Shown: positions 41,782 through 51,528, counted from the stretch's first letter. The stretch: DNA of 64,000 nt from Diaphorobacter nitroreducens (GCA_003755025.1 RJVL01000001.1:558001-622000), one strand, 5' to 3'. The notes: generated by a model not told the origin, from the sequence alone. Numbers and translations are program-made.

Positions 41782-44046
41782 ATGAACGTCGTGTTGAACA
41801 AGGCAGCTGTTGACAATCCGCAGGCCGTCCCTGTGGCGGTTGACAGTTCTTCTGCTGCGGCCGCCAACGCCGCGGCGGCGAGCTTTGCTGCGCTGCTGGA
41901 AAAACTCGACTACCTTGACGAAACCAGCGTCGAGCAGGTGCGCCAAGCGTACCGTTACGCCGATGAAGCGCACTTGGGGCAGTTGCGCAGCAGTGGCGAG
42001 CCCTACATCACGCACCCGATTGCCGTGGCGGCGCTGTGCGCGAGCTGGAAGCTGGATGTCCAGGCCCTCATGGCAGCCTTGCTGCACGACGCCATGGAAG
42101 ATTGCGGCATCACCAAGTCCGATCTCATCGACCGGTTTGGTGCGCCTGTTGCGGAACTGGTGGATGGTCTCACCAAACTCGATAAGCTGCAGTTCAATAC
42201 CCGTGAGGAGAACCAGGCCGAGTCGTTTCGCAAGATGCTGCTGGCCATGGCACGCGACGTGCGCGTCATCCTCATCAAGCTGGCGGACCGCACGCACAAT
42301 ATGCGCACGCTCTCCGACATGCCGCGCAGCAAGTGGGGTCGCATTTCGTCGGAGACGCTGGAGATCTATGCGCCCATCGCGCATCGGTTAGGGCTGAACC
42401 AGACCTACCGCGAACTGCAGGACCTCGCCTTTCGCCACCTGCATCCATGGCGCTATGCCACGCTGTCCAAAGCGGTCACGAAGTCGCGCAACCGACGCCG
42501 CGACATCGTGCAGAAGGTGCAGACGGAAGTGGATGCCGCATTTGCGCGGCTGGGCATGCACGTGCGGCTGGCGGGGCGTGAGAAGACACTCTTTGCGATC
42601 TACCAGAAGATGATCACCAAGCACCTGAGCTTTGCGCAGGTGACGGATCTCTATGGCTTCCGTGTCATCGTGCATTCGGTGACGGACTGCTATACCGCCT
42701 TGGGTGTGTTGCACCAGATGTACAAACCGGTGCCCGGCAAGTTCAAGGACCATATCGCCATTGGCAAGCTCAATGGCTATCAGTCGCTGCATACGACGCT
42801 GGTGGGACCTGCTGGCCTGAATATCGAGTTTCAGGTTCGCACCGAGGAAATGCACATCGTGGCGGAAGCGGGTGTGGCGGCGCACTGGCTCTACAAGGCG
42901 AAAGATGCGGATGGCGCGGTGGCAGAACGCCTGGGCACCAAATGGCTGCAGTCTTTGCTCGACATCCAGAATGAAACGCGCGACGCGGCCGAATTCTGGG
43001 ACCACGTCAAGGTGGACCTATTCCCAGATGCCGTCTATGTCTTCACGCCCAAGAGCCAGATCATGGCCTTGCCCCGCGGAGCCACGGCGGTGGACTTTGC
43101 CTATGCGATCCACAGCGACGTGGGCGACCGCACCACGGCGGCGCGCATCAACAACGAACAGGTGCCCCTGCGCACCGAACTCAAGAACGGGGATGTGGTG
43201 GAAATCGTTACCACACAGGGCGCCCGGCCCAACCCCGCTTGGCTGGGGTTCGTGCGCACTGGGCGAGCGCGTTCCAAGATTCGCCACTATCTCAAGACGC
43301 TGGCGCAGAACGAGTCGGCGGGCCTGGGCGAGAAACTGCTGACTCAGGCGCTGCGCGCCGAGGGCATTGAACAACTGCCTGACGTGCAGACCCAAGCGCC
43401 CATTTGGGAAAAACTGCTGCGCTTTACGGGCAATCGCAGCCGCGCGGAACTCATGACCGATGTGGGACTGGGCAAGCGCATTGCCGGCATCGTGGCCAAG
43501 CGCCTGGTCGTGTTGCTATCGGAAGACGGCCAGCGGCCGGATGCATTGCTGCTGACCCGCGAGCGCTACAGCTCCCATGAAACAGTCTCGCAAGGGAGCA
43601 TCACCCTCGACGGCAGCGAGAATGCATCTGTTCAATATGCAGCGTGTTGCCGCCCGGTGCCGGGCGATCCCATCGTGGGATACCTGGGCCGCGGCGAGGG
43701 CCTGGTGGTCCATCACGCGCAATGCGGGGTAGCCAAGAAACTGCAGCACAAAGATGGCGAGCGCTTCATTGCCGTCGACTGGTCCGATGAGCCTACCCGC
43801 CAATTCGAGACCGGTATCACCGTGACCGTGACCAATGGCAAGGGGGTACTGGCTCGCATCGCATCCGAATTTGCCAACTCAGAGGCAGATATCGTCCGTG
43901 TGGACATGGACGATGCGATGGACACCACTGATCTGCGTTTTGTGGCAGCGGTGCGTGATCAACACCATGTAGAGGCCGTGTTGCGCAATCTGCGCCGCAC
44001 GCATTCCGTATTGCGAGCGTTCCGCGTGCTTCCCCAGCCCGCTTGA
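41782..44046 (+). CDS. spoT: Bifunctional (p)ppGpp synthetase/hydrolase
   Basis: This 754-residue protein has an N-terminal HD hydrolase domain with ALLHDAMED (about residue 95), a synthetase domain with TDLYGFRVIVH (about residue 290) and GYQSLHTTLVGP, a TGS domain starting VYVFTPKSQIMALPRGATAVDFAYAIH (about residue 420), and a C-terminal ACT domain. The HD motif is intact, so it probably both makes and degrades the stringent-response alarmone; RelA in this group would lack that. The N terminus of about 30 residues is Ala-rich and non-conserved. It follows rpoZ as in other betaproteobacteria. Confidence 0.95.
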   Translation: MNVVLNKAAVDNPQAVPVAVDSSSAAAANAAAASFAALLEKLDYLDETSVEQVRQAYRYADEAHLGQLRSSGEPYITHPIAVAALCASWKLDVQALMAALLHDAMEDCGITKSDLIDRFGAPVAELVDGLTKLDKLQFNTREENQAESFRKMLLAMARDVRVILIKLADRTHNMRTLSDMPRSKWGRISSETLEIYAPIAHRLGLNQTYRELQDLAFRHLHPWRYATLSKAVTKSRNRRRDIVQKVQTEVDAAFARLGMHVRLAGREKTLFAIYQKMITKHLSFAQVTDLYGFRVIVHSVTDCYTALGVLHQMYKPVPGKFKDHIAIGKLNGYQSLHTTLVGPAGLNIEFQVRTEEMHIVAEAGVAAHWLYKAKDADGAVAERLGTKWLQSLLDIQNETRDAAEFWDHVKVDLFPDAVYVFTPKSQIMALPRGATAVDFAYAIHSDVGDRTTAARINNEQVPLRTELKNGDVVEIVTTQGARPNPAWLGFVRTGRARSKIRHYLKTLAQNESAGLGEKLLTQALRAEGIEQLPDVQTQAPIWEKLLRFTGNRSRAELMTDVGLGKRIAGIVAKRLVVLLSEDGQRPDALLLTRERYSSHETVSQGSITLDGSENASVQYAACCRPVPGDPIVGYLGRGEGLVVHHAQCGVAKKLQHKDGERFIAVDWSDEPTRQFETGITVTVTNGKGVLARIASEFANSEADIVRVDMDDAMDTTDLRFVAAVRDQHHVEAVLRNLRRTHSVLRAFRVLPQPA

Positions 44047-44059
44047 GGGCCTGGGTTCG

Positions 44060-44620
44060 TCACCGAGGCGCCGCGACGGGGTATTCGACACGCAGGATTT
44101 CCAGGGTACGTAGGCCGGCGGGAGTCTGCAGGGTCACTTCGTCTCCCTCCCGGGCTTTGAGCAGCGCGCGCGCCACGGGAGAAATCCAGCTGATCTGCTG
44201 CAGGCTGTTGTCGGCTTCGTCAATGCCCAGAATCGTCACCGTGCGCTCCACGCCGTCCTCCTCGGCGTAGGTGACCGTGGCGCCGAAGAAGACTTGGTCA
44301 CTGCCCGCGTGTACCGATGGGTCCACGACATCCGCGATTTCCAGCCGTTTCGTCAGGAAACGGATGCGCCTGTCGATCTCGCGCAGCCTTTTCTTGCCGT
44401 ACAGGTAGTCGCCGTTCTCCGAACGGTCTCCGTTGCTGGCTGCCCAATGGACAATTTCTACCACCTTGGGGCGCTCATCATCGATAAGGCCCAGCAACTC
44501 GCTGCGAAGGCGCGCATATCCCTGGGGTGTGATGTAGTTCTTGCCGGGCCCCACGGGCGCCTGCGGGGGGAGGGACGGTTCGTCGTCGGTATCGGTTTCC
44601 TTGGTGAATGCCTTGCTCAT
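44060..44620 (-). CDS. greB: Transcription elongation factor GreB
   Basis: GreB rescues backtracked RNA polymerase by stimulating transcript cleavage. The 186-residue protein has the N-terminal coiled coil: YITPQGYARLRSELLGLIDDERPKVVEIVHWAASNGDRSENGDY, with the acidic D/E tip typical of Gre factors. The C-terminal FKBP-like domain starts at FFGATVTYAEEDG. The GreB type is indicated by the NGDRSENGDYLYGKKRLREIDRRIRFL pattern. The start at 44620 is chosen over 44647 on homology. It converges on spoT with 13 bases between the stops. Confidence 0.94.
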   Translation of the reverse strand: MSKAFTKETDTDDEPSLPPQAPVGPGKNYITPQGYARLRSELLGLIDDERPKVVEIVHWAASNGDRSENGDYLYGKKRLREIDRRIRFLTKRLEIADVVDPSVHAGSDQVFFGATVTYAEEDGVERTVTILGIDEADNSLQQISWISPVARALLKAREGDEVTLQTPAGLRTLEILRVEYPVAAPR

Positions 44621-44664
44621 ATGCTTATCGTGCCTGAAAGGGAGCAAATGCCAAAAACGAAAAA

Positions 44665-44690
44665 GCCCTGGAACCTTGCAGTTCCAGGGC
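44665..44690 (-). terminator. Intrinsic terminator after tRNA-Arg
   Basis: GCCCTGGAAC pairs perfectly with GTTCCAGGGC around a 6-base loop. Read on the minus strand it is followed by TTTTTCGTTTTTGG, so it ends the tRNA transcript before greB. Confidence 0.85.
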
Positions 44691-44698
44691 TTACCGTT

Positions 44699-44775
44699 TG
44701 GTGCGGCTGGCAGGAATCGAACCCACGACCCCTTGGTTCGTAGCCAAGTACTCTATCCAGCTGAGCTACAGCCGC
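44699..44775 (-). tRNA. tRNA-Arg (anticodon ACG)
   Basis: A 77-nt cloverleaf with encoded CCA. Acceptor GCGGCTG/CAGCCGC, anticodon stem CTTGG/CCAAG enclosing CTACGAA with anticodon ACG (44739-44741 complement), T-arm GTGGGTTCGATTCCTGC. ACG becomes ICG after TadA editing and reads CGU, CGC and CGA. Confidence 0.96.
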
Positions 44776-44916
44776 TAAGCTTTGAATTATAGCACGAAGT
44801 TTTCAAGCTATATCAAAAATCGTCACTGGCTAATTAATCAGTCGATCAGCGCATTGTGACGATGGCGTGATTGTAGCGGAGTTTTCGCCCGGTTTTGCGA
44901 AATCGCTCGATGTTGC

Positions 44917-45189
44917 TCACTTGCGTGTGTAGCCCAGGCAGGCGCCTGCGTTGGGCATGCCCTTGCACTCCCGGTAGAGGCGCCGGTCGCGCTCTGCCTG
45001 GCTTTCGCCGGAATGGTTCTGCGTGTGCTTGATCCGGATAGCTTTGGACCTCTTCGAAGCGCTGGCTGCCTTCTCGGGTGTGGCTGCGGCATGGCTGTGA
45101 AGTGACGCAAAGGACAACAAGAGCGCGGCCACGCCGACACCCACTGGCAGGGAAAGAGACCGGCGGACAAACGTATCCATGAAGCGCAT
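44917..45189 (-). CDS. Small exported protein of unknown function
   Basis: The 90-residue protein has a signal peptide, MRFMDTFVRRSLSLPVGVGV plus a hydrophobic stretch, ending near SHAAA. The mature part is basic (KRSKAIRIKHTQNH) and closes with RRLYRECKGMPNAGACLGYTR, in which two Cys could form a disulfide. I do not recognise a characterised family. An internal start at 45180 is possible. It lies alone between tRNA-Arg and rpsO, divergent from rpsO. Confidence 0.6.
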   Translation of the reverse strand: MRFMDTFVRRSLSLPVGVGVAALLLSFASLHSHAAATPEKAASASKRSKAIRIKHTQNHSGESQAERDRRLYRECKGMPNAGACLGYTRK

Positions 45190-45300
45190 AGTGGTCTTTC
45201 AAAAGGGGTTGCAACGTTTTGCAGTACGGTTTGCATCATGCCCGAAAGCCCGTTGCACAGGGGTTGGACGGCGGCGAAGAAGTGGGGAGAAGCGCAGCGG

Positions 45301-45306
45301 TATAAT
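45301..45306 (+). promoter_or_regulatory. -10 box of the rpsO promoter
   Basis: A perfect TATAAT stands 132 bases before the rpsO start. No convincing -35 hexamer was found at normal spacing. The long leader leaves room for S15 autoregulation, which is known in other bacteria; the pseudoknot was not traced here. Confidence 0.6.
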
Positions 45307-45437
45307 CGCAAGGTTTTGCATGGTGCAAGACGCACGCTGTCGACCCCTTCCAGTCGTGGCGCAAGTACAACCAGAGCCATAGGCAGTTGGTGCAGCAATG
45401 CGGCTGCCTGCTTGGGCTCTTCTATCAAGGAAAAAAC

Positions 45438-45704
45438 ATGATCGCATCATCCGTCAAGGCCGAAGTCGTCAAGGCCAATGCCCGTTCCGCCAACGATACG
45501 GGCAGCCCGGAAGTCCAGGTGGCACTGCTCACCGCCCGCATCAACGAGCTGACTCCTCACTTCAAGCAGCATGCTAAGGACCATCATGGCCGCCGTGGTC
45601 TGCTGCGCATGGTGAGCCGTCGTCGCAAGCTGCTGGACTACCTCAAGGCCAAGGACGCCGACCGTTACACGGCACTGATCGCCAAGCTGGGCCTGCGCAA
45701 GTAA
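45438..45704 (+). CDS. rpsO: 30S ribosomal protein S15
   Basis: The 88-residue S15 binds 16S rRNA early in assembly of the small subunit. It contains the conserved [23 protein letters not shown] and the segment [21 protein letters not shown]. The start at 45438 is preceded by AAGGAAAAAAC. It is followed by a terminator-like hairpin and pnp, the classic rpsO-pnp arrangement. Confidence 0.98.
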
Positions 45705-45722
45705 GCGCGCCGGCATGCCGAG

Positions 45723-45761
45723 ACGCCTGGGTTAGCTCTGTCTAGCTCAGGCGTTTTTTAC
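45723..45761 (+). terminator. Terminator between rpsO and pnp
   Basis: ACGCCTGGGTTAGCT pairs with AGCTCAGGCGT and is followed by TTTTTTA. Some pnp transcription may pass it, as in other rpsO-pnp operons. Confidence 0.8.
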
Positions 45762-45919
45762 TTCGGAGACGCAACTGCAGAGCGAAGCTGTGTCATTCCA
45801 GGGGCCTTGCCTTCCGATGGGCAGGGCAGGGTCGCTGGAATGGCATCGTGTTCTGAATTGCGCTCCAAGCCTTGCTGGTACAGCGTTGCCAGCTATTATT
45901 TTGAGAGCAAGGAGTCATT

Positions 45920-48103
45920 ATGAGCATTTTTAACAAGGTCACCAAGTCGTTCCAGTGGGGTGACAAGACCGTTGTCATGGAAACGGGTGAGATCGCCCGC
46001 CAGGCCTCAGGCGCCGTGCTGGTGAACATTGACGACACCGTAGTGCTCGCTACCGTGGTGGGGTCCAAGCAGGCCAAGCCTGGCCAGGACTTCTTCCCGC
46101 TGACGGTGGACTACATCGAGAAGACCTACGCCGCCGGCAAGATCCCCGGCAGCTTCTTCAAGCGCGAGGCCAAGCCCAGCGAGTTGGAGACGCTGACCAG
46201 CCGCCTGATCGATCGCCCGATCCGCCCGCTGTTCCCCGAGGGCTTCTACAACGAGGTGCATGTGGTCATCCACACCATCTCGCTGAACCCCGAAGTGGAC
46301 GCTGACATCGCCGCCATGATCGCCGTGAGCGCAGCGCTGTCCGTTTCCGGTATTCCGTTCAATGGCCCCATCGGCGCCGCACGCGTGGGCTACGTCAATG
46401 GCGAATACGTGCTGAACCCCGGGCAGACCGCGCGCAAGAGCTCGCAGCTGGACCTGGTGGTGGCGGGCACCGAGGCCGCTGTGCTGATGGTGGAGTCCGA
46501 AGCGCAGCAGTTGTCCGAAGAGATCATGCTGGGCGCCGTGGTGTTCGGCCACGAGCAGGGCAAGGTGGCGATCAACGCCATCCATGAGCTGGTGCGCGAC
46601 GCTGGCAAGCCCGTGTGGGACTGGCAGCCGCCTGCCAAGGACGAGACTTTCATCGCCAAGGTCACGGCCCTGGCAGAGGACAAGCTGCGCGCGGCTTACC
46701 AGATCCGCAGCAAGCAGGCCCGCACCCAGGCCTTGCGCGAGGCATCGGCCTCGGTGCTGGAATCGCTGAAGGGCGAGGGCGTGGAGTTCGACGCCGTGAA
46801 GGTCGAGGCCCTGCTGTTCGACATCGAAGCCAAGATCGTGCGCAGCCAGATCCTGGCCGGCGAGCCCCGCATCGACGGCCGCGACACGCGCACCGTGCGC
46901 CCCATCGAGATCCGCAACTCCGTGCTGCCCCGCACCCACGGCTCCGCCCTGTTCACGCGTGGCGAGACCCAGGCGCTGGTGGTGTCCACGCTGGGCACCG
47001 AGCGCGATGCGCAGCGCATCGACGCACTGGCCGGCGAGTTCGAAGACCGTTTCATCTTCCACTACAACATGCCTCCCTTCGCCACGGGTGAAGTGGGCCG
47101 CATGGGCTCGACCAAACGCCGCGAAATCGGCCACGGCCGCCTGGCCAAGCGCGCCCTGGTGGCCTGCCTGCCGAGCAAGGACGAGTTCCCCTACACCATC
47201 CGCGTGGTGTCGGAGATCACCGAATCCAACGGCTCCTCGTCCATGGCATCGGTCTGCGGCGGCTGCCTGTCGCTGATGGATGCCGGCGTGCCCATGAAGG
47301 CGCACGTGGCCGGCATCGCCATGGGCCTGATCAAGGAAGACAACCGCTTCGCCGTGCTGACCGACATCCTGGGCGATGAGGACCACCTGGGCGACATGGA
47401 CTTCAAGGTGGCCGGTACGACCAACGGCATCACCGCCCTGCAGATGGACATCAAGATCCAGGGCATCACCAAGGAAATCATGCAGGTCGCCCTGGCGCAG
47501 GCCAAGGAAGCACGTATGCACATCCTGGGCAAGATGCAGGAAGCCATGGGTGAAGCCAAGACCGAGATCTCATCCTTCGCGCCCAAGCTCTACACGATGA
47601 AGATCAACCCCGAGAAGATCCGCGACGTGATCGGCAAGGGCGGCGCCACCATCCGTGCCCTGACGGACGAGACCGGCTGCCAGATCAACATCGAGGAAGA
47701 CGGCACCATCACCATCGCAGCCACCGAGGCTGCCAAGGCTGATGAAGCCAAGCGCCGCATCGAAGAGATCACGGCTGAGGTTGAAGTGGGCAAGATCTAC
47801 GAAGGCCCTGTCACCAAGATCCTGGACTTCGGCGCGTTGATCAACCTGCTGCCCGGCAAGGACGGCCTGCTGCACATCAGCCAGATCGCCCACGAGCGTG
47901 TGGAAAAGGTCGGCGACTACCTGCAGGAAGGTCAGATCGTGAAGGTCAAGGTGCTGGAGACCGACGACAAGGGCCGCGTCAAGCTGTCCATGAAGGCGCT
48001 GGCTGACCGCCCCGCCGGCGACAGCGGCCGTCCCGCCCCTGCGGAGCGGGGCGAGCGTCGTGAGCGCCGTGATGGCGGTGCTTCCGAGCAACAGCAGCAG
48101 TAA
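45920..48103 (+). CDS. pnp: Polyribonucleotide nucleotidyltransferase (PNPase)
   Basis: PNPase degrades RNA phosphorolytically from the 3' end and is part of the degradosome. The 727-residue protein has two RNase PH-like domains (about residues 1-140 and 310-550), the second with the catalytic region [24 protein letters not shown] and [17 protein letters not shown] (catalytic Asp residues). A KH domain with [20 protein letters not shown] (about 570) and an S1 domain with [28 protein letters not shown] follow. The tail is short and Arg/Glu-rich ([10 protein letters not shown]). The start at 45920 has CAAGGAG upstream. Confidence 0.97.
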   Translation: MSIFNKVTKSFQWGDKTVVMETGEIARQASGAVLVNIDDTVVLATVVGSKQAKPGQDFFPLTVDYIEKTYAAGKIPGSFFKREAKPSELETLTSRLIDRPIRPLFPEGFYNEVHVVIHTISLNPEVDADIAAMIAVSAALSVSGIPFNGPIGAARVGYVNGEYVLNPGQTARKSSQLDLVVAGTEAAVLMVESEAQQLSEEIMLGAVVFGHEQGKVAINAIHELVRDAGKPVWDWQPPAKDETFIAKVTALAEDKLRAAYQIRSKQARTQALREASASVLESLKGEGVEFDAVKVEALLFDIEAKIVRSQILAGEPRIDGRDTRTVRPIEIRNSVLPRTHGSALFTRGETQALVVSTLGTERDAQRIDALAGEFEDRFIFHYNMPPFATGEVGRMGSTKRREIGHGRLAKRALVACLPSKDEFPYTIRVVSEITESNGSSSMASVCGGCLSLMDAGVPMKAHVAGIAMGLIKEDNRFAVLTDILGDEDHLGDMDFKVAGTTNGITALQMDIKIQGITKEIMQVALAQAKEARMHILGKMQEAMGEAKTEISSFAPKLYTMKINPEKIRDVIGKGGATIRALTDETGCQINIEEDGTITIAATEAAKADEAKRRIEEITAEVEVGKIYEGPVTKILDFGALINLLPGKDGLLHISQIAHERVEKVGDYLQEGQIVKVKVLETDDKGRVKLSMKALADRPAGDSGRPAPAERGERRERRDGGASEQQQQ

Positions 48104-48131
48104 GCCGGGGGTGTTCCTTCGGGAATACCTG

Positions 48132-48194
48132 TTTGCTATTGAAATGAGAGCTGCTAACGCCCGATGGACGGGCGCTAGCGGCTCAAATGATTCA
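48132..48194. repeat. Palindromic intergenic repeat, copy 8
   Basis: TTGCTATTGAAATGAGAGCTGCTAACGCCC opens it and GGGCGCTAGCGGCTCAAATGATTC closes it. The loop is the short CGATGGACG. It lies between pnp and the quinone oxidoreductase gene. Confidence 0.8.
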
Positions 48195-48202
48195 AAACTG
48201 CC

Positions 48203-49207
48203 ATGAATGACGTGATGCAGGCCGTAGAGATTGCGGCGTTTGGCCCGCCTGAGGGGCTGCGTCTCGCCGAGCGCCCGGTGCCGCAGCCGGGAGACGGCGA
48301 GTTGTTGATCCGCGTGGCGGCCAGCGGGGTGAACCGCCCCGACGTGCTGCAGCGCAAGGGCAACTACGCGCCACCCGCGGGCGTCTCCGATCTGCCGGGG
48401 CTGGAAGTGGCGGGCGTTGTCGAGTCCGGCGATGCCGCCGCCATGGCGCAGGCGGGCCTTCGCGTGGGCGACCGGGTGTGCGCTTTGGTTGCGGGCGGCG
48501 GTTATGCGCAGTGGTGCGTCGCGCCTGTTGCGCAATGCCTGCCGGTGCCGCAGGGCTTGAGCGACGTGGAGGCGGCCTCGCTGCCGGAAACCTTCTTTAC
48601 CGTCTGGAGCAATGTGTTCGACCGCGGCCGCCTGCAGGCGGGAGAGGTCCTGCTGGTGCAGGGCGGCAGTAGCGGCATTGGCGTTACGGCTATTCAGTTG
48701 GCGCGTGCACGCGGCGCCACGGTCATCGTCACGGCGGGTTCGGACGAAAAGTGCGCAGCCTGCCTGGCGCTGGGTGCGCACCACGCGATCAACTACAAGA
48801 CGCAGGATTTCGTGGCCGAGGCGCGGCGCCTTACCGATGGGCGCGGCGTGGACGTAGTGCTGGACATGGTGGCCGGCTCCTACGTGGCGCGCGAGGTTGA
48901 GTGCCTGGCCGAGGACGGCCGCGTGGTCATCATCGCGGTGCAGGGCGGGCTGGATGCGCAGTTCAATGCGGGGCTGGTGCTGCGCAGGCGGCTGACCATC
49001 ACGGGCTCCACGCTGAGGCCGCGTCCCGTGGCGTTCAAGGGCGCCATTGCGCAGGCATTGCGTGAGCATGTCTGGCCGCTGCTGGCGTCGGGCGCGGTGA
49101 AGCCGGTCATCCACAGCACTTTCCCGGCCGCGCATGCCGCGCAGGCGCATGCGCTGATGGAATCCAACCAGCACGTGGGCAAGATTGTTTTGACATGGAC
49201 GACATGA
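48203..49207 (+). CDS. NAD(P)H quinone oxidoreductase, PIG3/zinc-independent MDR family
   Basis: The 334-residue protein belongs to the medium-chain dehydrogenase/reductase group. It has the N-terminal GroES-like domain with [21 protein letters not shown] and [12 protein letters not shown]. The Rossmann domain has [22 protein letters not shown]. The zinc ligands of alcohol dehydrogenase are not seen, which fits quinone reductase or enoyl reductase type enzymes such as PIG3. An in-frame Met at 48215 is an alternative start. The stop overlaps tpiA as ATGA; pnp is upstream, as in related genomes. Confidence 0.9.
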   Translation: MNDVMQAVEIAAFGPPEGLRLAERPVPQPGDGELLIRVAASGVNRPDVLQRKGNYAPPAGVSDLPGLEVAGVVESGDAAAMAQAGLRVGDRVCALVAGGGYAQWCVAPVAQCLPVPQGLSDVEAASLPETFFTVWSNVFDRGRLQAGEVLLVQGGSSGIGVTAIQLARARGATVIVTAGSDEKCAACLALGAHHAINYKTQDFVAEARRLTDGRGVDVVLDMVAGSYVAREVECLAEDGRVVIIAVQGGLDAQFNAGLVLRRRLTITGSTLRPRPVAFKGAIAQALREHVWPLLASGAVKPVIHSTFPAAHAAQAHALMESNQHVGKIVLTWTT

Positions 49208-49956
49208 CACAGAAAAAGAAACTCATTGCCGGCAACTGGAAGATGAACGGCAGCCTGCAGGCCAATGCGGCGCTGTTGCAGGCGCTACGCGACGGCTTGG
49301 GTGTGCCCGGCTGTGGCGTGGCGGTGGCCGTGCCGGCGCCCTACCTGGCGCAGGTGCAGGCCTTGGTCGCGGGCAGCGAAATCGCTCTGGCCGCCCAGGA
49401 TGTGTCGCAGCATGAAAGGGGCGCGTTCACCGGCGAGGTCTCTGTGAGTATGTTGCGCGACTTTGGTGCACGCTACGCGCTTGTGGGGCACTCCGAGCGT
49501 CGCCAATACCATGGCGAAACCGATGCCGTGGTCGCGGCCAAGGCCCAGCGGGCGCTCTCGGGCGGCGTCACGCCGATCGTATGCGTGGGAGAAACTCTGG
49601 CCGAGCGCGAGGCGGGCCAGACCGAGACCGTCGTCAAGCGCCAACTGGCGGCTGTGATCCATGCCGTGGGGCACTGCGTGAGCGAGATCGTGGTGGCCTA
49701 CGAGCCTGTCTGGGCCATCGGCACCGGTCGCACGGCAACGCCAGAGCAGGCGCAGCAGGTGCATGCGGTACTGCGCGCTCAGCTCGCCGCCGCGACCGAG
49801 AGCGCGGATCGCGTGCTCATCCTGTATGGCGGCAGCATGAATGCTGCCAACGCAGCCGAACTGCTGGCGCAGCCGGATATCGATGGGGGCCTGGTGGGCG
49901 GTGCGTCGCTCAAGGCCGCGGATTTCTTGAAAATTATCGCTGCAGCGCATAGCTGA
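49204..49956 (+). CDS. tpiA: Triose-phosphate isomerase
   Basis: TpiA interconverts dihydroxyacetone phosphate and glyceraldehyde 3-phosphate in glycolysis and gluconeogenesis. The 250-residue protein has the GNWKMN start (Lys of the active site), VGHSERR with the catalytic His at about residue 100, and [11 protein letters not shown] with the catalytic Glu at about residue 170. The start at 49204 gives an ATGA overlap with the previous gene; ATG 49195 is an alternative with 3 more residues. The last codons (H-S-stop) come from a palindromic repeat. Confidence 0.95.
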   Translation: MTQKKKLIAGNWKMNGSLQANAALLQALRDGLGVPGCGVAVAVPAPYLAQVQALVAGSEIALAAQDVSQHERGAFTGEVSVSMLRDFGARYALVGHSERRQYHGETDAVVAAKAQRALSGGVTPIVCVGETLAEREAGQTETVVKRQLAAVIHAVGHCVSEIVVAYEPVWAIGTGRTATPEQAQQVHAVLRAQLAAATESADRVLILYGGSMNAANAAELLAQPDIDGGLVGGASLKAADFLKIIAAAHS

Positions 49957-49984
49957 CAAGCGCTGGTAGCTATTAAATTAGGAG
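49947..49984. repeat. Palindromic intergenic repeat, copy 9 (short)
   Basis: GCATAGCTGACAAGCGCTGGTAGCTATTAAATTA. The first arm is truncated. The TGA inside CATAGCTGAC is the tpiA stop at 49954-49956. It precedes secG by 11 bases. Confidence 0.65.
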
Positions 49985-49994
49985 TGATGGGATT

Positions 49995-50375
49995 ATGGGA
50001 CTGGTTGTGAACGTGATTCTGGCGGTGCAGATGCTGACCGCCCTCGGGATGATTGGGTTGATCCTGATCCAGCACGGTAAGGGTGCGGACATGGGGGCAG
50101 CCTTCGGTAGTGGCAGTTCCGGCAGCTTGTTTGGGGCCAGCGGCAGCGCCAACTTCCTTTCGCGCACCACGGCGGTCCTGGCGACGGTGTTCTTCGTGGC
50201 AACCCTGGCATTGGCATACTTTGGCAACCAGCGTCCGGTGAGCACTGGTAGTGTTCTGGAGACGCCCGCAGCCGCTGTCCCCGCCTCGACGGCGCCTGCG
50301 GTCGATGCCTCTGCGGCGGCCCCAGCGCCGGCGGTGGAGCCTGCCTCCGGCGCCGCTCAGATCCCGACCAAGTGA
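49995..50375 (+). CDS. secG: Preprotein translocase subunit SecG
   Basis: SecG is the small accessory membrane subunit of the SecYEG protein-export channel. The 126-residue protein has two membrane helices (about residues 4-22 and 52-75) with the linker ILIQHGKGADMGAAFGSG, the family motif. The C-terminal tail of about 50 residues is Ala/Pro-rich and longer than in E. coli, as common in betaproteobacteria. The location after tpiA and before tRNA-Leu is the usual one. Confidence 0.96.
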   Translation: MGLVVNVILAVQMLTALGMIGLILIQHGKGADMGAAFGSGSSGSLFGASGSANFLSRTTAVLATVFFVATLALAYFGNQRPVSTGSVLETPAAAVPASTAPAVDASAAAPAPAVEPASGAAQIPTK

Positions 50376-50381
50376 ACGTTT

Positions 50382-50404
50382 GAGGCGTCGCAAAAAAACG
50401 CCTC
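50382..50404 (+). terminator. Hairpin after secG
   Basis: GAGGCGT pairs with ACGCCTC around a 9-base A-rich loop. No long T-run follows, so termination would be weak. Confidence 0.5.
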
Positions 50405-50410
50405 ATCCGT

Positions 50411-50438
50411 TTGTGACAGGGTTTTTCCGGGGTAGAAT
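50411..50438 (+). promoter_or_regulatory. Sigma70-type promoter of tRNA-Leu
   Basis: -35 TTGTGA (50411-50416) and -10 TAGAAT (50433-50438) with a 16-base spacer, 66 bases upstream of the tRNA. It may also feed the nuo operon by read-through. Confidence 0.6.
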
Positions 50439-50503
50439 CCCGGATTGTCTGGAAAGCCAAAACCGTTATTTCCGGTCCTCATGCCATCCAGATGCATACA
50501 GCA

Positions 50504-50588
50504 GCCGTCGTGGTGAAATTGGTAGACACGCTATCTTGAGGGGGTAGTGGCGAAAGCTGTGCGAGTTCGAGTCTCGCCGACGGCACCA
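50504..50588 (+). tRNA. tRNA-Leu (anticodon GAG)
   Basis: An 85-nt class II tRNA with a long variable arm and encoded CCA. Acceptor GCCGTCG/CGACGGC, anticodon stem CTATC/GGTAG, anticodon GAG at 50538-50540 reading CUC and CUU, T-arm GCGAGTTCGAGTCTCGC. Confidence 0.95.
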
Positions 50589-50599
50589 ATCACAAGAAG

Positions 50600-50642
50600 C
50601 CGCCTCCCTGGTCCGCGTTGCGGGGCATGCGAGGCGGTTTTT
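50600..50642 (+). terminator. Intrinsic terminator between tRNA-Leu and nuoA
   Basis: CCGCCTC pairs with GAGGCGG across a 24-base region and is followed by TTTTT. It would separate the tRNA from nuo; the nuo promoter is not identified. Confidence 0.8.
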
Positions 50643-50664
50643 CAGCGGTGAGCACATCTGCCAG

Positions 50665-51024
50665 ATGAACCTCGATCAATACCTCCCTGTCCTATTGTTC
50701 ATTCTGGTCGGCATCGGTGTCGGTGTGGTGCCGCTTCTTCTGGGCTATGTGCTTGGCCCCAATCGCCCGGATCCGGCGAAAAACTCCCCTTATGAGTGCG
50801 GCTTCGAGGCATTTGAAGACGCGCGTATGAAGTTCGACGTGCGCTACTACCTGGTGGCCATCCTCTTCATTCTGTTCGACCTGGAAATTGCCTTCCTCTT
50901 CCCTTGGGCGGTGACTCTGCAAGAGGTGGGGGTGACGGGCTTTGTCGCTGTGCTGGTTTTCCTGGCCATCCTCGTGGTGGGCTTTGCCTACGAATGGAAA
51001 AAAGGCGCCCTCAACTGGGAATGA
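50665..51024 (+). CDS. nuoA: NADH-quinone oxidoreductase subunit A
   Basis: NuoA is a small membrane-arm subunit of complex I. The 119-residue protein has three membrane helices; the conserved loop with [27 protein letters not shown] after helix 1 contains the C-G-F motif of the ND3 loop (C at about residue 47), which in mitochondria marks the active/deactive switch. It starts the nuoA-N operon. Confidence 0.97.
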   Translation: MNLDQYLPVLLFILVGIGVGVVPLLLGYVLGPNRPDPAKNSPYECGFEAFEDARMKFDVRYYLVAILFILFDLEIAFLFPWAVTLQEVGVTGFVAVLVFLAILVVGFAYEWKKGALNWE

Positions 51025-51048
51025 GCCGCCGCTCAAAGGAATGACGCA

Positions 51049-51528
51049 ATGATTGAAGGTGTGATGAAGGAAGGCTTCATCACCACGAGTTATGACTCCG
51101 TGGTGAACTGGGCCAAGACCGGATCCCTTTGGCCCATGACCTTCGGACTGGCCTGCTGCGCTGTCGAGATGATGCATGCTGCCGCCGCACGTTATGACCT
51201 GGGGCGTTTTGGCGCGGAAGTGTTCCGGGCGAGCCCGCGACAGTCGGACCTGATGATCGTGGCCGGCACGCTGTGCAACAAGATGGCGCCCGCTCTGCGC
51301 AAGGTGTACGACCAAATGGCCGAGCCGCGCTGGGTCATCTCCATGGGCTCTTGTGCCAACGGCGGGGGTTACTACCACTACAGCTATTCGGTGGTGCGTG
51401 GCTGTGATCGCATCGTCCCTGTGGATGTGTATGTTCCCGGCTGTCCTCCGACGGCCGAGGCGCTGATCTACGGGATCATTCAGCTGCAGCAGAAGATCCG
51501 CCGCACCCACACCATTGCGCGCGCCTGA
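51049..51528 (+). CDS. nuoB: NADH-quinone oxidoreductase subunit B
   Basis: NuoB carries the N2 [4Fe-4S] cluster that passes electrons to quinone. The 159-residue protein has GLACCAVEM with the adjacent Cys pair, and further Cys in [15 protein letters not shown] and [13 protein letters not shown], giving all four cluster ligands. It lies 24 bases after nuoA. Confidence 0.97.
   Translation: MIEGVMKEGFITTSYDSVVNWAKTGSLWPMTFGLACCAVEMMHAAAARYDLGRFGAEVFRASPRQSDLMIVAGTLCNKMAPALRKVYDQMAEPRWVISMGSCANGGGYYHYSYSVVRGCDRIVPVDVYVPGCPPTAEALIYGIIQLQQKIRRTHTIARA

Noticed and set aside
44784-44826. AT-rich segment with AGCTATATCAAAA near tRNA-Arg as a repeat copy
   Set aside because: Only a short part of one arm matches and the central AAGCGCT core is missing.
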